64,000 nt of DNA from Sinotaia quadrata (GCA_028829895.1 CM054181.1:7862001-7926000); one strand, 5' to 3'; positions 10,775 to 23,644 are shown, counted from the first letter of the stretch. Program-made: numbers and translations. The notes: generated by a model from the sequence alone, not told the origin.

Positions 10775-11624
10775 GTAGTAGTTTTAAGAAGTACTGTAGA
10801 TGTTTTATTTTATTCTAAGGACAAGTTTGTTTGTTTTATAGCCTGAATTTTATATAGCTTCCTAAACCGGATTAGGTTCCTAGCAAAATCGCTGGTGTGT
10901 GAACTACACATTTGGTGTTCATGATAATAATAACGTCAAAACAAAACAACAGCTACCCTACTAAAAAAAAAGAAACACTCCCTTAAAGAACGCGGTCAAC
11001 TTGGGAGTAGGGTTGGGTGGGCTGGAAACACCCATGGTGATACTGATAGTCACAATTGTCCTACACAAGTGTAATGAGAGCAGCTAAGGTAGATCTAAAA
11101 ATTGCCTAATCTCAATCACACACGAGTCGTCTTCTGACTCATTTAGGATGACTGATATCCCCTGAATTGAGGTGAAAGGTCAAATATGACGCAAAAGGAC
11201 CCTTTGGATTCGGGAAGTAACTGGTACCATTCTCGTCAGTTTTTACAAATTATTATAAAATTCTTTCCTCAGACATGTGCACGATTCACAGGTCGTTGAA
11301 CGGGAAAATCCAGTCGATTAAAAAGGAAAGTAACCGATTTAAAGCGAGTTTGTTCTTATTTTGTACATTAGTTTACTTTTCTTGGCCTTAACCCAGCAAC
11401 GAAATGACTTGTAGGAGACGTCATAAATCGGAGACAAACACGGGAAGACGACATAAGTCACAACAAACAACCAGTGAAAACGAATAATCCCAATTAACCG
11501 AGATTAACTGTATCAAGTGTTTGTGTTTATAAAATCGGTTGCAAATTTGAAACAGTTTGTTTGACTGAGTTTTAGTCAAAAGACAGGAATTTGTCAGGTG
11601 GGCAGAATGCTCCAATCAAAATTT

Positions 11625-11626
<2 letters not shown>

Positions 11627-11670
<44 letters not shown>
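11627..11670. repeat. (CA)n microsatellite
   Basis: About 21 uninterrupted CA units. Confidence 0.95.
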
Positions 11671-11674
<4 letters not shown>

Positions 11675-11739
11675 CATTATGAAAACAGAATGCACATGCG
11701 TTACTTTTAAAAGCATAAATCATGATGCAACTATTTGCG

Positions 11740-11945
11740 TTTTCCATTGACATAATTTCTTAGCATGATACAAATAGGCGATTTTAATTGACAGAAATTT
11801 CTAGCATCACTGTGATTTTCACATGGAAATCCACAGCCTCATTTTAATAGCGATATTTGATAGAAATCAATGGCCTCATTCTAAATGGCGATTTTCACTG
11901 ATAGAAATTCATAGCCTCATTCTAAATGTTGATTTTCACTAAGTG
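11740..11945. repeat. Degenerate ~45-bp repeat
   Basis: The words cagcctcattctaaatg, gattttcactgatagaaatt recur about four times with drift. Confidence 0.65.
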
Positions 11946-12076
11946 AAAATCTGAACTGCATGGTTCTATGAAGCAATAGATCATTTACTTTGGCCCCCCA
12001 CCCCCTCCAATCATTTATTTAACTTTAACAGCAAGCATGTATATTTCCAAACAAAATATCTTTTTAATAACTAGAT

Positions 12077-12262
12077 CACATTTAAACACTGACATTGAAT
12101 GACAACTAAGAACTAGATTGCATCTAAACACTGACATTGAATGACAACTAAGAAATAGACCGCATCTAAACACTGACATTGAATGACAACTAAGAACTAG
12201 ATTGCATCTAAACACTGACAATGACTGACAGCTATGAACTGAACCGCATTTAAGCACTGACA
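12077..12262. repeat. 42-bp minisatellite, ~4.5 copies
   Basis: The unit is catctaaacactgacattga, atgacaactaagaactagattg. The period is divisible by three, so the minus-strand frame stays open. I treat that frame as a by-product. Confidence 0.9.
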
Positions 12263-12523
12263 GCTAATAACTTCTAAAATTCTACTACTGCATGGTACAA
12301 CTAGCAACGGAAGTAACAAGCTATACAGTAATGAGAAAATGTCCTAAAGTTAAGAGACATCATTTTAAGAAATTTTTAAAAAATAAAGTAAGTATATAAA
12401 GTACAAATTGTTCTCTCAGTAAAACACACATTTAACAGTAAAAAACAAACAAACAATCACTCAAAATACCAGGCTGTCAACAGTTCTGCATCACATATAA
12501 ATTAATGGCAAGGAATAAATTAC

Positions 12524-12629
12524 ATTCCCACTCCAATCATAATCATTGCAGACAATCTATCTCCCTGATCAATTTTTAATTTTATTTCTTTGACATGGTG
12601 AGAAATATGTAGCTTGTTACTTGCCCAGT
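12524..12629 (-). CDS. Candidate exon with open frame (unidentified)
   Basis: On the minus strand the acceptor ccgccgattttgcag (AG at 12630-12631) leads into a frame reading WASNKLHISHHVKEIKLKID then QGDRLSAMIMIGVG. The frame either stops at 12520 or leaves by a donor (gtaatt) at 12522-12523. The peptide has an amphipathic, protein-like pattern and a hydrophobic end, but I do not recognise it. The sequence around the acceptor is shared with two other sites (about 1985 and 30205), so the acceptor could belong to a dispersed repeat. Confidence 0.25.
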
Positions 12630-13462
12630 CTGCAAAATCGGCGGACGTTGGAATCGGACGTGAAACCCGAAAGAAAGAACGCAAACAGATGAACTTTATA
12701 ATGAAATCAGAACTACTTATAAACATATAGGAATTTTTGTTTGTTTTATTGTTTCAAGAACTTAAAAAAATAATTTCCTTCTCAAAATGTTCGCACTTAG
12801 CAGTCAGGAGAATATTAAGTTATAACACTGTAATTCTTAATCAGTGAACTGGGAACACTGCAGGCATTTTACAATTTTGTTAAAATAAATTCAGAGTACT
12901 CGTTAAAGTGCTCAAAACATTATCTGCGATCAGTAAAATTAATTTTGACCGAGTTGTGTCCCCTATCACGCCTCGAGTTCGCCATTTTGCTTCGCATTCC
13001 GAGGACACCTTATCCCACTGTTCTCTATAATAACACCCCCCCCCCCAACCGGACCATATAATATAGATTAACTAGAGATCTGGTGAATGAACACAGAAGG
13101 AAGAAGAACTTAGTGCAAAGCAACTTACTGCAAAAGGTCAATACATTACACAACAGATAATATACAGGCCCTTGCGAGCAAGGAAATAAAATACAAAGCG
13201 AGCTAGTGAGCAAAAGGAGTGAGAAGTCAGTCAGGATCACGAGGTACTGGGTCAGAACTTAGTCTTTTTTGCGATTGGCTGAAAATAAGTTCAAGGTCGC
13301 TGATTCTACAACTTTCCACTGTTGTTGACGTCACAAATGGAATAAGCCAACCGGCTCCAAGGGATATACTTTCATTGTAGTAATAGCTAAATACGATTGC
13401 TTACTCATCGACTGATATGGGACCTGCATATCCAGTGGTGACGAAAACATGAAAAATCAACC

Positions 13463-13515
13463 ATGTTTTGCACATCACGCGCGCGGATACTACAGCCCCG
13501 CGCGCGCGTGGATTC
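13463..13515. other. CG-rich patch with cgcgcgcg blocks
   Basis: Two short blocks of CGCGCG (about 13477-13486 and 13498-13508) lie in otherwise AT-rich DNA. A plus-strand frame from 13463 passes a good donor (GTAAGAG at 13580). No protein is recognised. Confidence 0.3.
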
Positions 13516-14112
13516 GCCAGAATGCATTAGTTGGAACCGGACCAACAAACAGTCAGTTCAGATAGGGCAAGGTCAAGGCCGTAAGAGATCGTTGCTCCAG
13601 GACGTTTGTCATTTTACTTTTTCTTCGCCTCCACACTTTTTATTTCTTTATTTTTATCCCCCCCCCATATATCATCTTTCTGGTTTTTTTTCTTTTTCTT
13701 AATTGTTCCTTTCCGCCTCTCGATTCTATGACTTGTGATCGTTTTCGCAAACCGGTTTGTTTTAGCACACAAACGTATATTCCAACTCAGTACCCCCCCC
13801 CCCCTTACTTTACATTTGTTTGTTAGGATGGTTCAGACTGAGCCATCGCAGAGAACTGGAGTGAGAAGAAAATGGTATACAGAGGAAAAGATTGATAGAG
13901 TTAAGAAAGAGTGAGCGTCTGGAGAGAAAGACAGAGGGAGGTCTAAGATAGACGGGATGGGGGGGGGGGCACAAAATCCTGTGGTTAATCAAACGGTGTC
14001 TATGCATGCACTGACATGATCGAGTACTCGAGAGAACCCTCTATGTCTGATAGGAAGGGATGGTCACATTTGACCGAAATGACGCAAACTAAAATTGCGT
14101 GCAAGTTGCCTG

Positions 14113-14116
<4 letters not shown>

Positions 14117-14145
<29 letters not shown>

Positions 14146-14148
14146 TGT
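14117..14148. repeat. (GT)n microsatellite
   Basis: About 13 GT units then gcgcgtg. Confidence 0.9.
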
Positions 14149-14149
14149 A

Positions 14150-16460
14150 TCTGTATGAGTACTACAGTACTACACCCAATACATAAACATTGATACAGGA
14201 AAGGGAGACAATCACGACCGAGACTGAAGAAAACGGAAGTGAGGAGGCATGGCCCTGAAACTGAAACATGTATGCACTACTAATTTGGCAGAAAAAAATA
14301 ATAATTCGTAAAAAAATATGATATGAAAGGAGTATACGCTTAAAAAAATAAATGTTTTCTATTTTTAGCTTCAAAGAGGTTACAATAAGCCACGCCTATA
14401 TTGATCAACTGAACTAAATTTAAAAAAATACAAAATAAGGCATTCTCTTTTCTTTTCTTTTTAAATAGAGAAAGGAATACGAAATGTAAGAAACAGAAGT
14501 ACAGAGAAAAGGGGAGAGAGAAAAACACAGATAGTACTATTAAAAAAAGTAAGTCTTGAACTGAAAGGAAGAAGTGTGAGCGCATATTTAAAATAATATA
14601 TCAGCATTTTTATAGGTCCCACTCTTATTTAAGTCAATAGGTAGTGTTAACCTATTGTCTATTAAGGTACCAGCAAATATTATACTCAAATGCATTCTTA
14701 TATTCTTATTCCAATATTATATATAACACACACAATATCTATAAACTGAACCAGATCATCTTTATTGAATGGATTAGGGTTACGACAGAAATGATCTTTT
14801 GATTAAGGTCAAAGGTTGTTGAAATTTCAACCCAGTTTGTCTAATTTTCATCGCATATGCCTTCTGCAGATTAGCGTTTCCAGGTTTTTCATAGTGCTAT
14901 ACCCTACCCTTCTCCCACATCCTCGTCTCTCCATACCCTCCAGCCGCTCGGGTTTATTAGTCAACGGGTACCTGGTGTTTACTAATATTGTATTTTCAGT
15001 AAGCGTACGGACCACTCGATACCAGAAACTAGGTGAAGGCCAACGAAGTGCAGGTTGACGTGACTCAAGAGAGTGCGGTTCTGAGTTCACTAAGGTATCT
15101 AGTGGAGTCACAAGACCAACAACGGTCAGATCAAAGTGCGCAGTGCAGTATACAACAGCTCTGGATATATATAGTGACGTAAATATACATAGTGACGTAC
15201 ATATATCTGCATGTAATGACTATATTTCTCACAAAACTGATACGAAATGGCAGATTTCAGTGAGTTTTGCCACGAAAATGAGTCTATTATAAAGTGTCTA
15301 TTGGAAAAATCGTCAGACTGGGTTTAATTATAAAAGAGAAGATTTACAAGAATTATGATTCAAAATTCGCGTTCTTTATATATGTTTGTAACAAATCAGA
15401 GATAACAGTTGATAAATTAAGAGTGACATGAGACTGACAGACGTTGAATGTGTAGGTGTGTGTGCATGTGCGTGTATGTATGAGAGAGTGAGAGCGCAGG
15501 AATACGTACATGTATATTTGTATGCGTGTTTGTTATATACGAGTGTACATATGCGTAGGAACTATCTTTCAATTGTTTCTAATAAAAACATACACGGCCC
15601 TAAGTATACACTATAATAGGCGACATTATTTTGTTACATTATTACTATTTGTAAGTTTAAATTTTATTTACAGTCTAATATTTCAACAACTCTATCAGGA
15701 ACGAAATGAATACAAAACGTCTCCGTGGCTCTATCATTTACCCTGCACGGCAGTAATGAAATCAATAATAATTAGTCACAATAGCTGCATTACTGAGATT
15801 TACGCTTAGTGGTAACAGCGGGAGATAATCATATCCTCGTGCATGAGCATGGTTAAATTCTTATTTTTTCCTAGAGAGATGGTGAAAGAATATGGTCCAA
15901 ATACTTGGAGAGAGAGAAAAAAATTTAAAAAGAAACAGGCAGTTGAAAGTGTACGCTTAAGTAAGCTGTTATTGTTTAGTCAATTTTGCGAGACACTTCC
16001 ACCAAAGGATGACCTCGGTCCAGGGTTAGGCACAGCAGGCAAAGGAAAGATAACTTCCTAATATTAAGGAGAAAGTCGTAGAAATAAAGTGATAAGTAAA
16101 GTAATAATGAAGTGATAAAGGATAAAACAGTATCAAGAAAACGACTAGGAAGAACAAGGGGAAAACAACAAGAACGTTTTTCTTGAAAGTTTTTTCTTTC
16201 ACGAAGATCTGGAAATTTTCATACACTAAAAGGAGCATTGGAGAGTATACAAAGAAGAGAAAATGGAGGAAAATCCTAGGCAAAAGAAAAGATCGGAAGT
16301 TTTAAACAGAGAACAAAGTATGAACATTTGTAAATAGACATGAGAAAAGGGAGAATTTTATTTGATCAGAGATACATCGGAAAAGTTCTAAACACAAAGG
16401 GGAAAAGGGGAAAAGGAAAATGAGGCAGCAGTGAAAAGGAAGGCAATGGGATCTCCGGCA
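14150..16460. other. Stretch without supported gene
   Basis: AT-rich DNA with GT-rich words at 15455-15545 and purine-rich words at 14430-14560 and 15900-16430. Frames on both strands at 14816-15111 overlap each other and have no recognised motif. Confidence 0.4.
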
Positions 16461-16468
16461 AACCGAGC

Positions 16469-16675
16469 CAGGATGTGGGTACCCCGTGTAGCAATTTAGG
16501 ATGTGAGTACCCCGTGTAGCAATTTAGGATGTGAGTACCCCGTGTAGCAATTTAGGATGTGAGTACCCCGTGTAGCAATTTAGGATGTGAGTACCCCGTG
16601 TACGATTTCTATCTAGAATCATCCAGACTGTGTCGATCAATAGCAATTTAGGATGTGGGTACCCCGTGTACGATT
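16469..16675. repeat. 28-bp minisatellite with longer variant repeat
   Basis: Five copies of aggatgtgagtaccccgtgt plus agcaattt are followed by an 80-bp variant in which the unit is joined to cgatttctatctagaatcat-type sequence. That variant recurs at about 16645-16710. Confidence 0.9.
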
Positions 16676-16847
16676 TCTACCTACATCATTCAGACTGTAT
16701 TAAGTGTTCGAGTCTCTGCTCAGAATTAAGCGAGCCAGAGCAGTTCATTTGTGATCATGGTTGTGTCCAACAACCCCCCCCCCTTCCCTTACTGTAAATA
16801 TCTATAGGTGTAGTATGAGGTTCACTTTCGGTGACAGCGCACATCTG

Positions 16848-17240
16848 ATGGTTAACTACTTATAAACCGTGATGGTAAACCACTTATAAACCGTGATGGT
16901 AAACCACTTATAAACCATGATGACTCGCCACATATAAACTGTGATGGTAAACCACTTATAAACCATGATGGTAAACCACTTATAAACCGTGATGGCACGC
17001 CACATATAAACCGTGATGGTAAACCACTTATAAACCATGATGGTAAACCACTTATAAACCGTGTTATAAACTGTGATGATAAGCCATAATGGTTAACCAC
17101 TTATAAGCAGCGATGGTAAGCCACTTGTAGACCATAATAGTAACCACTTATAGACCGTGTTGGTAAGCCACTTACAAAACGTGATGGTATACCTCTTGTA
17201 CATTCATATTGAACCGTAATGGTAAACCACTTGTAGGCCT
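16848..17240. repeat. 24-bp minisatellite, ~16 copies
   Basis: The unit is tataaaccgtgatggtaaac + cact. It is regular at 16858-17060 and degenerate to the right. The period is a multiple of three, so minus-strand frames with 8-residue repeats (VYKWFTIT) appear; these are not taken as genes. Confidence 0.9.
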
Positions 17241-18153
17241 ACATTAATTTTCTGCGATTAATACTCAGTCGTTTTACCTACTTCAATTTTCTTTTTTTTT
17301 TTTTTTCGCTGACAATTTCCTCTGAGGATGCAAGAAGCTTTTTATCCTTGGATATTCACGGCTTTGGTGGTCCTCTGAAGAAACTTCCTTTCCTCACTGA
17401 CTTCCGGAGAGGGCGGGTAGGGGAGGGTGGGTGGGTGTTGTAGTTGTGTCGAGTAGATGTCGATTTTTTTTCCTTGTGGTGGTTGGTAGCTGGGATTGTC
17501 TCTATGTTTGAAGTCTGTGGCTCGTTTTTTTAGATTGTTGAGGTAGTGGAGATGCGAAAATCTTGACGTTGTGGAAACTGGCGATGAATTCCAGGAGAGT
17601 GTGTGTGTGTGTGTCCGTGCGTGTCGCTGGTGTTTGATCAGTGTAGACTGTCATATCTCGTTCCCACTTCAATTTTCAGAATGGGCCAGGTCTATATACC
17701 CCTCTTCACACATCACTCTCCCCCCCCCCCCCCAAGGGAAAAAAAAGAAGAAAAAGAAAAAACGTTGGTCTCATTGGCTCACTTACACTTTTCTTTTGAC
17801 CCTTTAGTGACAAGCGTGTCACGTTATAACCGGAACAAAAGCCACAGTGGGGTCATTCCTACCTTGTGAGAGAGAGAACAGGGGAAATAGAAGAAGCTGT
17901 TTCACTTAGTTTATCATTAAACCTTTAATAAAAAGAATTCAAGTGGGTTAGGTTGACCGGAGAAGAGAAAAGAAGGTCAGGCAGTGATTAGTTACTGAGT
18001 GGCGGGGACCTGCATACCACGCTGCGCTTGCGATAAAAAAAAAGAAAAAACATTAATGCTATCCGGATTGCTGTCTAGAGTTGTCCTTCCTGGACATCCG
18101 TGTCACTATAGTTTTGTTGCTTCCCACCTATCCCACATAAAGTTGCTCGCGTC

Positions 18154-18255
18154 ATGTCACAGCCAGTAGGGAGCGAAGAGGACTCAAGGACAAAAGCATT
18201 GACGCACTCAAGAAAACGTCATTCCAAATCTGAGGCGAAGACAGGTGGTGGGGTC
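18154..18255 (+). CDS. Possible first coding exon
   Basis: An ATG in ctcgcgtcATG opens MSQPVGSEEDSRTKALTHSR and goes on hydrophilic (KRHSKSEAKTGGGVG). Possible donors lie at 18243 and 18260; without splicing the frame runs to 18453. The peptide resembles a disordered N-terminus. There is no homology call. It is reported because short plus-strand exon candidates follow at 18388, 19739 and 21299. Confidence 0.2.
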
Positions 18256-18387
18256 GGGGTAGGGCCCCAAGATAAGTCGTGGTTCGAGATGTTTCTGAAC
18301 AAATTGGAAAACAAACTAAACCAGCACCAATTAAGTTCAGCTCAGAGCGAAAGATTTACTGTATATCAGCCTCTTCTCCCCTTGCAG

Positions 18388-18426
18388 TTGGGTGGGGTCC
18401 AGACTTGCCATGCTGCACAACTCAAG
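18388..18426 (+). CDS. Candidate 39-nt exon
   Basis: A strong acceptor (cctcttctccccttgcag) is followed by 39 nt (LGGVQTCHAAQLK in one frame) and a modest donor (AAG/gtttgg). The length keeps phase. Evidence is splice-site shape only. Confidence 0.2.
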
Positions 18427-18479
18427 GTTTGGGGTAGTTGTAAATCAGGATAGTTATACTAGCAGCGGTATATGTCCAG

Positions 18480-19700
18480 AGAAACTTTCATTCACACAAA
18501 CAGTCTCTACCCAACGCTGACCTTCATGGAACAGACAATATCTGGAATTCAGCCTGTTTGACGATCCACGAAAAGTTAACCCATGCTAAGCCATACTTAT
18601 ACATACAACATATTCCAGCTAAATGATCTGCACTCAGACGTAAATCTATGAATTATATGCTGTCAGTAACAACAGAGGCTAATGAACTAAAAATGATCTA
18701 TAGAGTCGGTTAGCTCTATCAGTAAAATGTTTTACTGGCCTTAAAAAATTACATAGATTCAGGCCAAATTTAAGAGAAATCTATTTTGATGACCGACCGT
18801 TAAGGTCAACACTGGTGACGCCAAACCCCGCGGATACCAGGGACATTCTAATTTTAACCTTGAAAACACCAAAGGCCAAATATAATAAGATAACAACAAT
18901 CAGAGGATGTTCATGAATGAGAAAAGAAATAGATGACGTCACGATGTTCCATTATTAGGCTAAGGAGAGCAATTTGTACGTCATTCAGCTGAGCACTGAC
19001 GTTTGACATCAGGATATAGCATCGGACATTAAATTTAGAAGTGCACCAGTAAATCTAATTAAGACTGAGCAAGAACAGCAAATTAATATTTATCAGAATT
19101 AAATTATAGAATAATACTTAGTACACTTCTTTGTACACGATTTATTTTATTTGGACCGGTCACTGCGTAATACCTCACTGGGAAATAAATAATCCCACCA
19201 ATATATCCCACAATTCTTATCAGTGGAAAGACTGCCTAAAGTTCACATAGTAATTCGTGTGTAGTCTTGGAATCAAAAGCCATTTTTACTTCTCTATAGG
19301 AAATTGACCGCTTTAGACTTCTCTTAATGCGTAGACCCCCACCAACACCACGCAAAAAATGCGGTGTTTTTTTTTTTTCAGCCAAACTACACGTTGAAGA
19401 CGATGGACACAAAAACAATGGGGTCTTGCATACAGCTGGATGTCTTTTGGGAATTGAAAAGAGGAAAGAGTATTTATAGCAACATTCTACGATCCCGCTT
19501 GCGCAATCTTGAGGCATTGCTAAGTAAGGAGTGGGGGTAGATCCTCGTGAAAATCATAATGAGACAGACAGACAGACCGACAGACAATGCATTTGTTCAC
19601 TTCTAAAGTCACATGCCACGCATTGACACGAAAGAAGCAAGGTGCATTCCAGGTGTACTTTTAATGCGATATGAAGGCATTTATTACCGTTCTTGTTAAG
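18480..19700. other. Stretch without supported gene
   Basis: Includes a CRE octamer (18934-18941), a poly-T run near 19364-19377 and (GACA)n-like cagacagacagaccgacaga at about 19564. A weak tRNA box A-like tract lies at 18705-18730. Nothing firm. Confidence 0.4.
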
Positions 19701-19738
19701 GTTAAAGGTTAGGGTATAACCTGCCTACAGCTTTGCAG

Positions 19739-19759
19739 TGTGACTTTATGGCTTTAGAG
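19739..19759 (+). CDS. Candidate 21-nt microexon
   Basis: The acceptor ctgcctacagctttgcag and donor GAG/GTGAGG enclose exactly 21 nt (CDFMALE in one frame). A length divisible by three is typical of regulated microexons, but this could be chance. Confidence 0.25.
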
Positions 19760-20338
19760 GTGAGGTGCTGCGCTTTTACTCTGTGAGAGCGACGACTCCT
19801 GTAGCCGTGTGTGAAATCAAGTGTGAAAATGTACCGGGTAAATTTGCACTACAAGGATTTCTCCTTAAACAACTCGTGCCTGCATCTTTCCTAACCAGTC
19901 ATTTCTAACAACTTCGTCTGCTTTTGTGCAAGCAACGACACCTAGTAGCGGAGGCAAACAAATGAAATCTTGTAAGCAAACCAATGGGGTTGCTGACCTT
20001 TGACAGCCTTGGAGACCATTAAGAGTTTAAGACAGTAAAAAAAAAAAAAGAAAAAGAAAATCAGAACATAACTAAGGCGAAATGATATACACGTCCACCC
20101 CATAAGGCCACTCAATCTCCAATATTTAGATGCTAAAACTCTCCACATACCCACCAACCTCTCTATACATCGTTACACATCTGACCCCTAATATCGGGTT
20201 CGTAATTCGAATTTTAGTATTTTCCTTAAATTATTTTTCCTAGAAGCCTTTGAACTTCCGCTTCATTACATCATCCTACTAGACCCGAAATTTCCTCAGT
20301 GCTCACCCGTCTGTGTGTGTGGGTGGAGGAACGTGCTG

Positions 20339-20575
20339 CCTTGTAAACTGGGACATAAACACCAAGGGATACAAAGAACTGTGGCGCAAAATACAAAGAA
20401 CTGGGGCACAAACACCATGGGGTACAAAGAACTGGGACACAAACATCAAGGGATACAACGAACTGGGACACAAACATCAAGGGATACAAAGAACTGGGGC
20501 ACAAACATCAAGGGATACAAAGAACTGGGACACAAACATCAAGGGATACAACGAACTGGGGCACAAACACCAGGG
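20339..20575. repeat. 31-bp minisatellite, ~8 copies
   Basis: The unit is gggacacaaacatcaaggga plus tacaaagaact. The period is not a multiple of three, yet overlapping plus frames stay open through all three phases because no unit frame contains a stop. Confidence 0.9.
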
Positions 20576-20939
20576 GCCTTTAAAAGAGGGCCCACAAGAC
20601 ATCCTTTCCATCAGCAAGAAAAGCATTGTCTCTTTTGTGTCGCTGTTTATTCAAACTGTACATTGATAAATCCATTTGATTTAATTATTTATGCTTGTTT
20701 ATGTAAAGAATTTGTTTGTTAAATATTACCGTGTTTTTCTTTCGCGAGATTTATTATTTTGTTTTACCTGAAGCTGAATTGTGGTTTAAATAGTTTGTGT
20801 ACAGGCATTATTTTTATTTTATATGTAACTTTTATAAAAAGTTTAGACCTTTTCTAAAATTAGTCGTTTCAGACCACCACTACAACATTGATGATGTTTT
20901 ATTAATTTTTCTCGTTAGAAATGACGCTGGCTAGATGAC

Positions 20940-21245
20940 TTCGACTTTTTTTCTAAAGTTTTTAATTTTGATTGTTTTCTTTTGACTGACTAACATTTTT
21001 GTGTGTGTGTGTGTTGATGACTTATTGAATTGACATTTCCCCATCTCCACCCACCGCCCTGAAATTGACTGATTGACTCTTTTCATTTCCTTTGACTTGA
21101 CTGACTTTCTGACTTTCACGTTGTGTTGATTGACTTTTTTGACTAACTTTTTACTGACTTGGTCTTTTTTATTTGACTGATTGGCACTTTTTGACTTTTG
21201 GTCGACTTTGATTTGTTTCTCACATTAACTTTTTTCCCCCTGATT
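20940..21245. repeat. Degenerate gactttttgactgac-rich tract
   Basis: TGACT words recur many times without a fixed period. It looks like an eroded simple repeat upstream of the exon candidate at 21299. Confidence 0.5.
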
Positions 21246-21298
21246 TTTATTGACTTTCTCTTTTATTTGTATATTTTTTTTTTACTTTGACTTGGCAG

Positions 21299-21318
21299 TC
21301 CTTCATTGAAGAAACCAG
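21299..21318 (+). CDS. Candidate 20-nt microexon
   Basis: A long T-rich tract ending ctttgacttggcag (AG 21297-21298) and a consensus donor CAG/GTAAGAG (GT 21319-21320) enclose 20 nt (SFIEET in one frame). Both splice sites are among the best in the window. No protein identity. Host gene unknown; the other plus-strand candidates at 18.2-19.8 kb could belong to it. Confidence 0.35.
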
Positions 21319-21569
21319 GTAAGAGACTAAAACAGTGGGAATGTTCTGTTTCTAAGATATCCGTTGACGTCACTTTCGAAATCGAATAAACATTTATACA
21401 CTTGGCATTGTTAACGTAAGGTATGAAGAATTTGATTTTGTGCGTCACTCCTCATTTCTTGTGAGACGGTTGTTCGGCGTTTAAAATGTTAACCGACTTT
21501 TGGCCTTAGAATGAGTCACGACCTGAGGTCGTTGGCTCTTAACCCACACGTGCGAACTCAGTGACCCTT

Positions 21570-22075
21570 AGTATGTGTTTTGCGCGTGTGTGTGCGTTTC
21601 TGCTTGCGTTTGTTATTCATGTGTACATATCAGGTGGTAGTGTGTATGCACGCGCCTAAGATATTCATGTTTCTGTATCGACTGTGTGTTTTCAATTTCT
21701 TTGTTTTTATGTGTATCACTGTGTTCTGCGTGCATAAGTGTGTGTGTGTGTATGTGTTAATCATCTTCTTGACTGTGTATGTGTTAATCATCTTCTTTAC
21801 TGTGAATGTGTATTTTTGTGTAATATGTGATTTTCGGTTGTCCACGTGCGAAATGGCGGGCTTGTGTGTATTAGTAATTTGCGAGTGTTTTTGTGTGTGT
21901 ATGTGTGTGTGTGTATCATCTGGTATGTTATAGCATGTGCATCGCCTCTGTTTTTATACATCACTTGTTTTCTTTGTGTATTGTCAGTATGTACACGCTT
22001 CTCCCATTCGCCTGTATGTGCGTGTAGCAATTGTGTGTGTGTGTGTGTGTGTTAGTAATGCGAAAGAGTGTAAAT
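21570..22075. repeat. Cryptically simple GT-rich tract
   Basis: Interrupted GTGTGT words on the plus strand keep frames open on both strands; no coding signal. Confidence 0.6.
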
Positions 22076-22348
22076 GTGTGCTGTTATTTGTGTATACATG
22101 CATGCTTACACATCTGTACGTAACAGTTATACAAGAGTTGTTTATTTCGTGCGTGCGTGGTTGGGAGGCAGATACACGCAAGGGTGCGGCTGATATGTAT
22201 CTGGGGCACCAGGTGGCGCTAAGTTTTAGTTATTCTTACTTTACTATTTCCATAGTAGGACTGGTTTGCTGGCCGAGGCTTTTCACAAAAAGGTTCGAGT
22301 AGAAATTTAAACCAAGAAGTTTCGACAAGGGGATATTTGCTTTACAAT

Positions 22349-22387
22349 AAGTCCGATAGAAGTTTCATTTAAACAAAAAGTAAAAAG

Positions 22388-22434
<47 letters not shown>

Positions 22435-22455
22435 TGTGTGTGTGTGTGTGTGTGT

Positions 22456-22492
<37 letters not shown>

Positions 22493-22684
22493 TGTGTGTG
22501 TGTGTGTGTGTGTGTGTCCGATAGAAGTTTCATTTAAACAAAAAGTAAAAAGGTGTGTGTGTGTGTGTGTGTGTGTGTGTCCGATAGAAGTTTCATTTAA
22601 ACAAAAAGTAAAAAGGCGTGTGTGTGTGTGTGTGTGTGTGTGTGTAAGTCCGATAGAAGTTTCATTTAAACAAAAAGTAAAAAG

Positions 22685-22717
<33 letters not shown>

Positions 22718-22741
22718 GGGTGTGTGTGTGTGTGTGTGTGT

Positions 22742-22773
<32 letters not shown>

Positions 22774-22812
22774 AAGTCCGATAGAAGTTTCATTTAAACA
22801 AAAAGTAAAAAG

Positions 22813-22868
<56 letters not shown>

Positions 22869-22903
22869 GTCCGATAGAAGTTTCATTTAAACAAAAAGTA
22901 AAA

Positions 22904-22937
<34 letters not shown>

Positions 22938-23015
22938 TGTGTGTGTGTGTGTGTCTGTGTGTGTGTGTGTGTGTGTGTAAGTCCGATAGAAGTTTCATTT
23001 AAACAAAAAGTAAAA

Positions 23016-23073
<58 letters not shown>

Positions 23074-23074
23074 T
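22349..23074. repeat. Compound array: 39-bp module alternating with (GT)n
   Basis: Seven copies of a block starting gtccgatagaagtttcattt and ending aaacaaaaagtaaaaagg begin near 22350, 22517, 22579, 22648, 22776, 22869 and 22980. (GT)n runs of different length separate them, some carrying a single TC or GG interruption. The block is almost invariant while the GT spacers vary. Confidence 0.95.
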
Positions 23075-23089
23075 ACTTGTCTCCATCAC

Positions 23090-23640
23090 TGAACTGCAAA
23101 ATAAATTAGTTCACCTATTTACTGGGAATTCATTCAGTGAAATAATTATGGACCAAGACCTGTTATTTTCATAACACTAAATATAATGGCGGGTAATCTT
23201 GGCCACTGTCAAGTTGTCATTAAAGGGATACAAGCGAGCAGCTACATTAACATCTACCCTCCGCCCTCTCAGCAACTTTATAGTTTATTGATCTCTAGGT
23301 GTACTGGTGTATCGTTTGTCTGACAACAGTCATGTATTACTGCGGGTTTCCATTTGTGAACCAGAGCAAAGTAACCGTTTTATATAAAGTTTGATCTTAA
23401 AGGGGCTGACCTACCTGGCGAGGGGTGTATTTTTGTTCATTTTTGCTATTCAGTAACATGTAAAGGGATTTTGATGAAATTTGGCGAACATCTTTATCTA
23501 TTATGTAACGTTTCAGGAAAACAACTGTTTAGCTGATATAATTTCACAAATATGTTGGGATTTAAAAAAAAAATAACATTTTGCAAAAGAAGAATACTGA
23601 CATCACTGTGTACACAACATTTCTTTCACTGTCTGTCCGT
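23090..23640. other. Stretch with possible TTAA-type element start
   Basis: TTAAAGGGGCTGACCTACC at about 23398 and TTAAAGGGATACAAGC at about 23220 look like left ends of TTAA-inserting DNA elements, but I found no matching right ends. Confidence 0.25.
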
Positions 23641-23644
23641 GAAA

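Noticed and set aside
22349..23074. CRISPR-like repeat/spacer pattern of the 39-bp module
   Set aside because: Spacers are pure GT dinucleotide runs, not unique sequence.
22392..23089. Cys/Val-rich and Thr/His-rich frames over 100 codons
   Set aside because: Direct translation of (GT)n and (CA)n microsatellite DNA.
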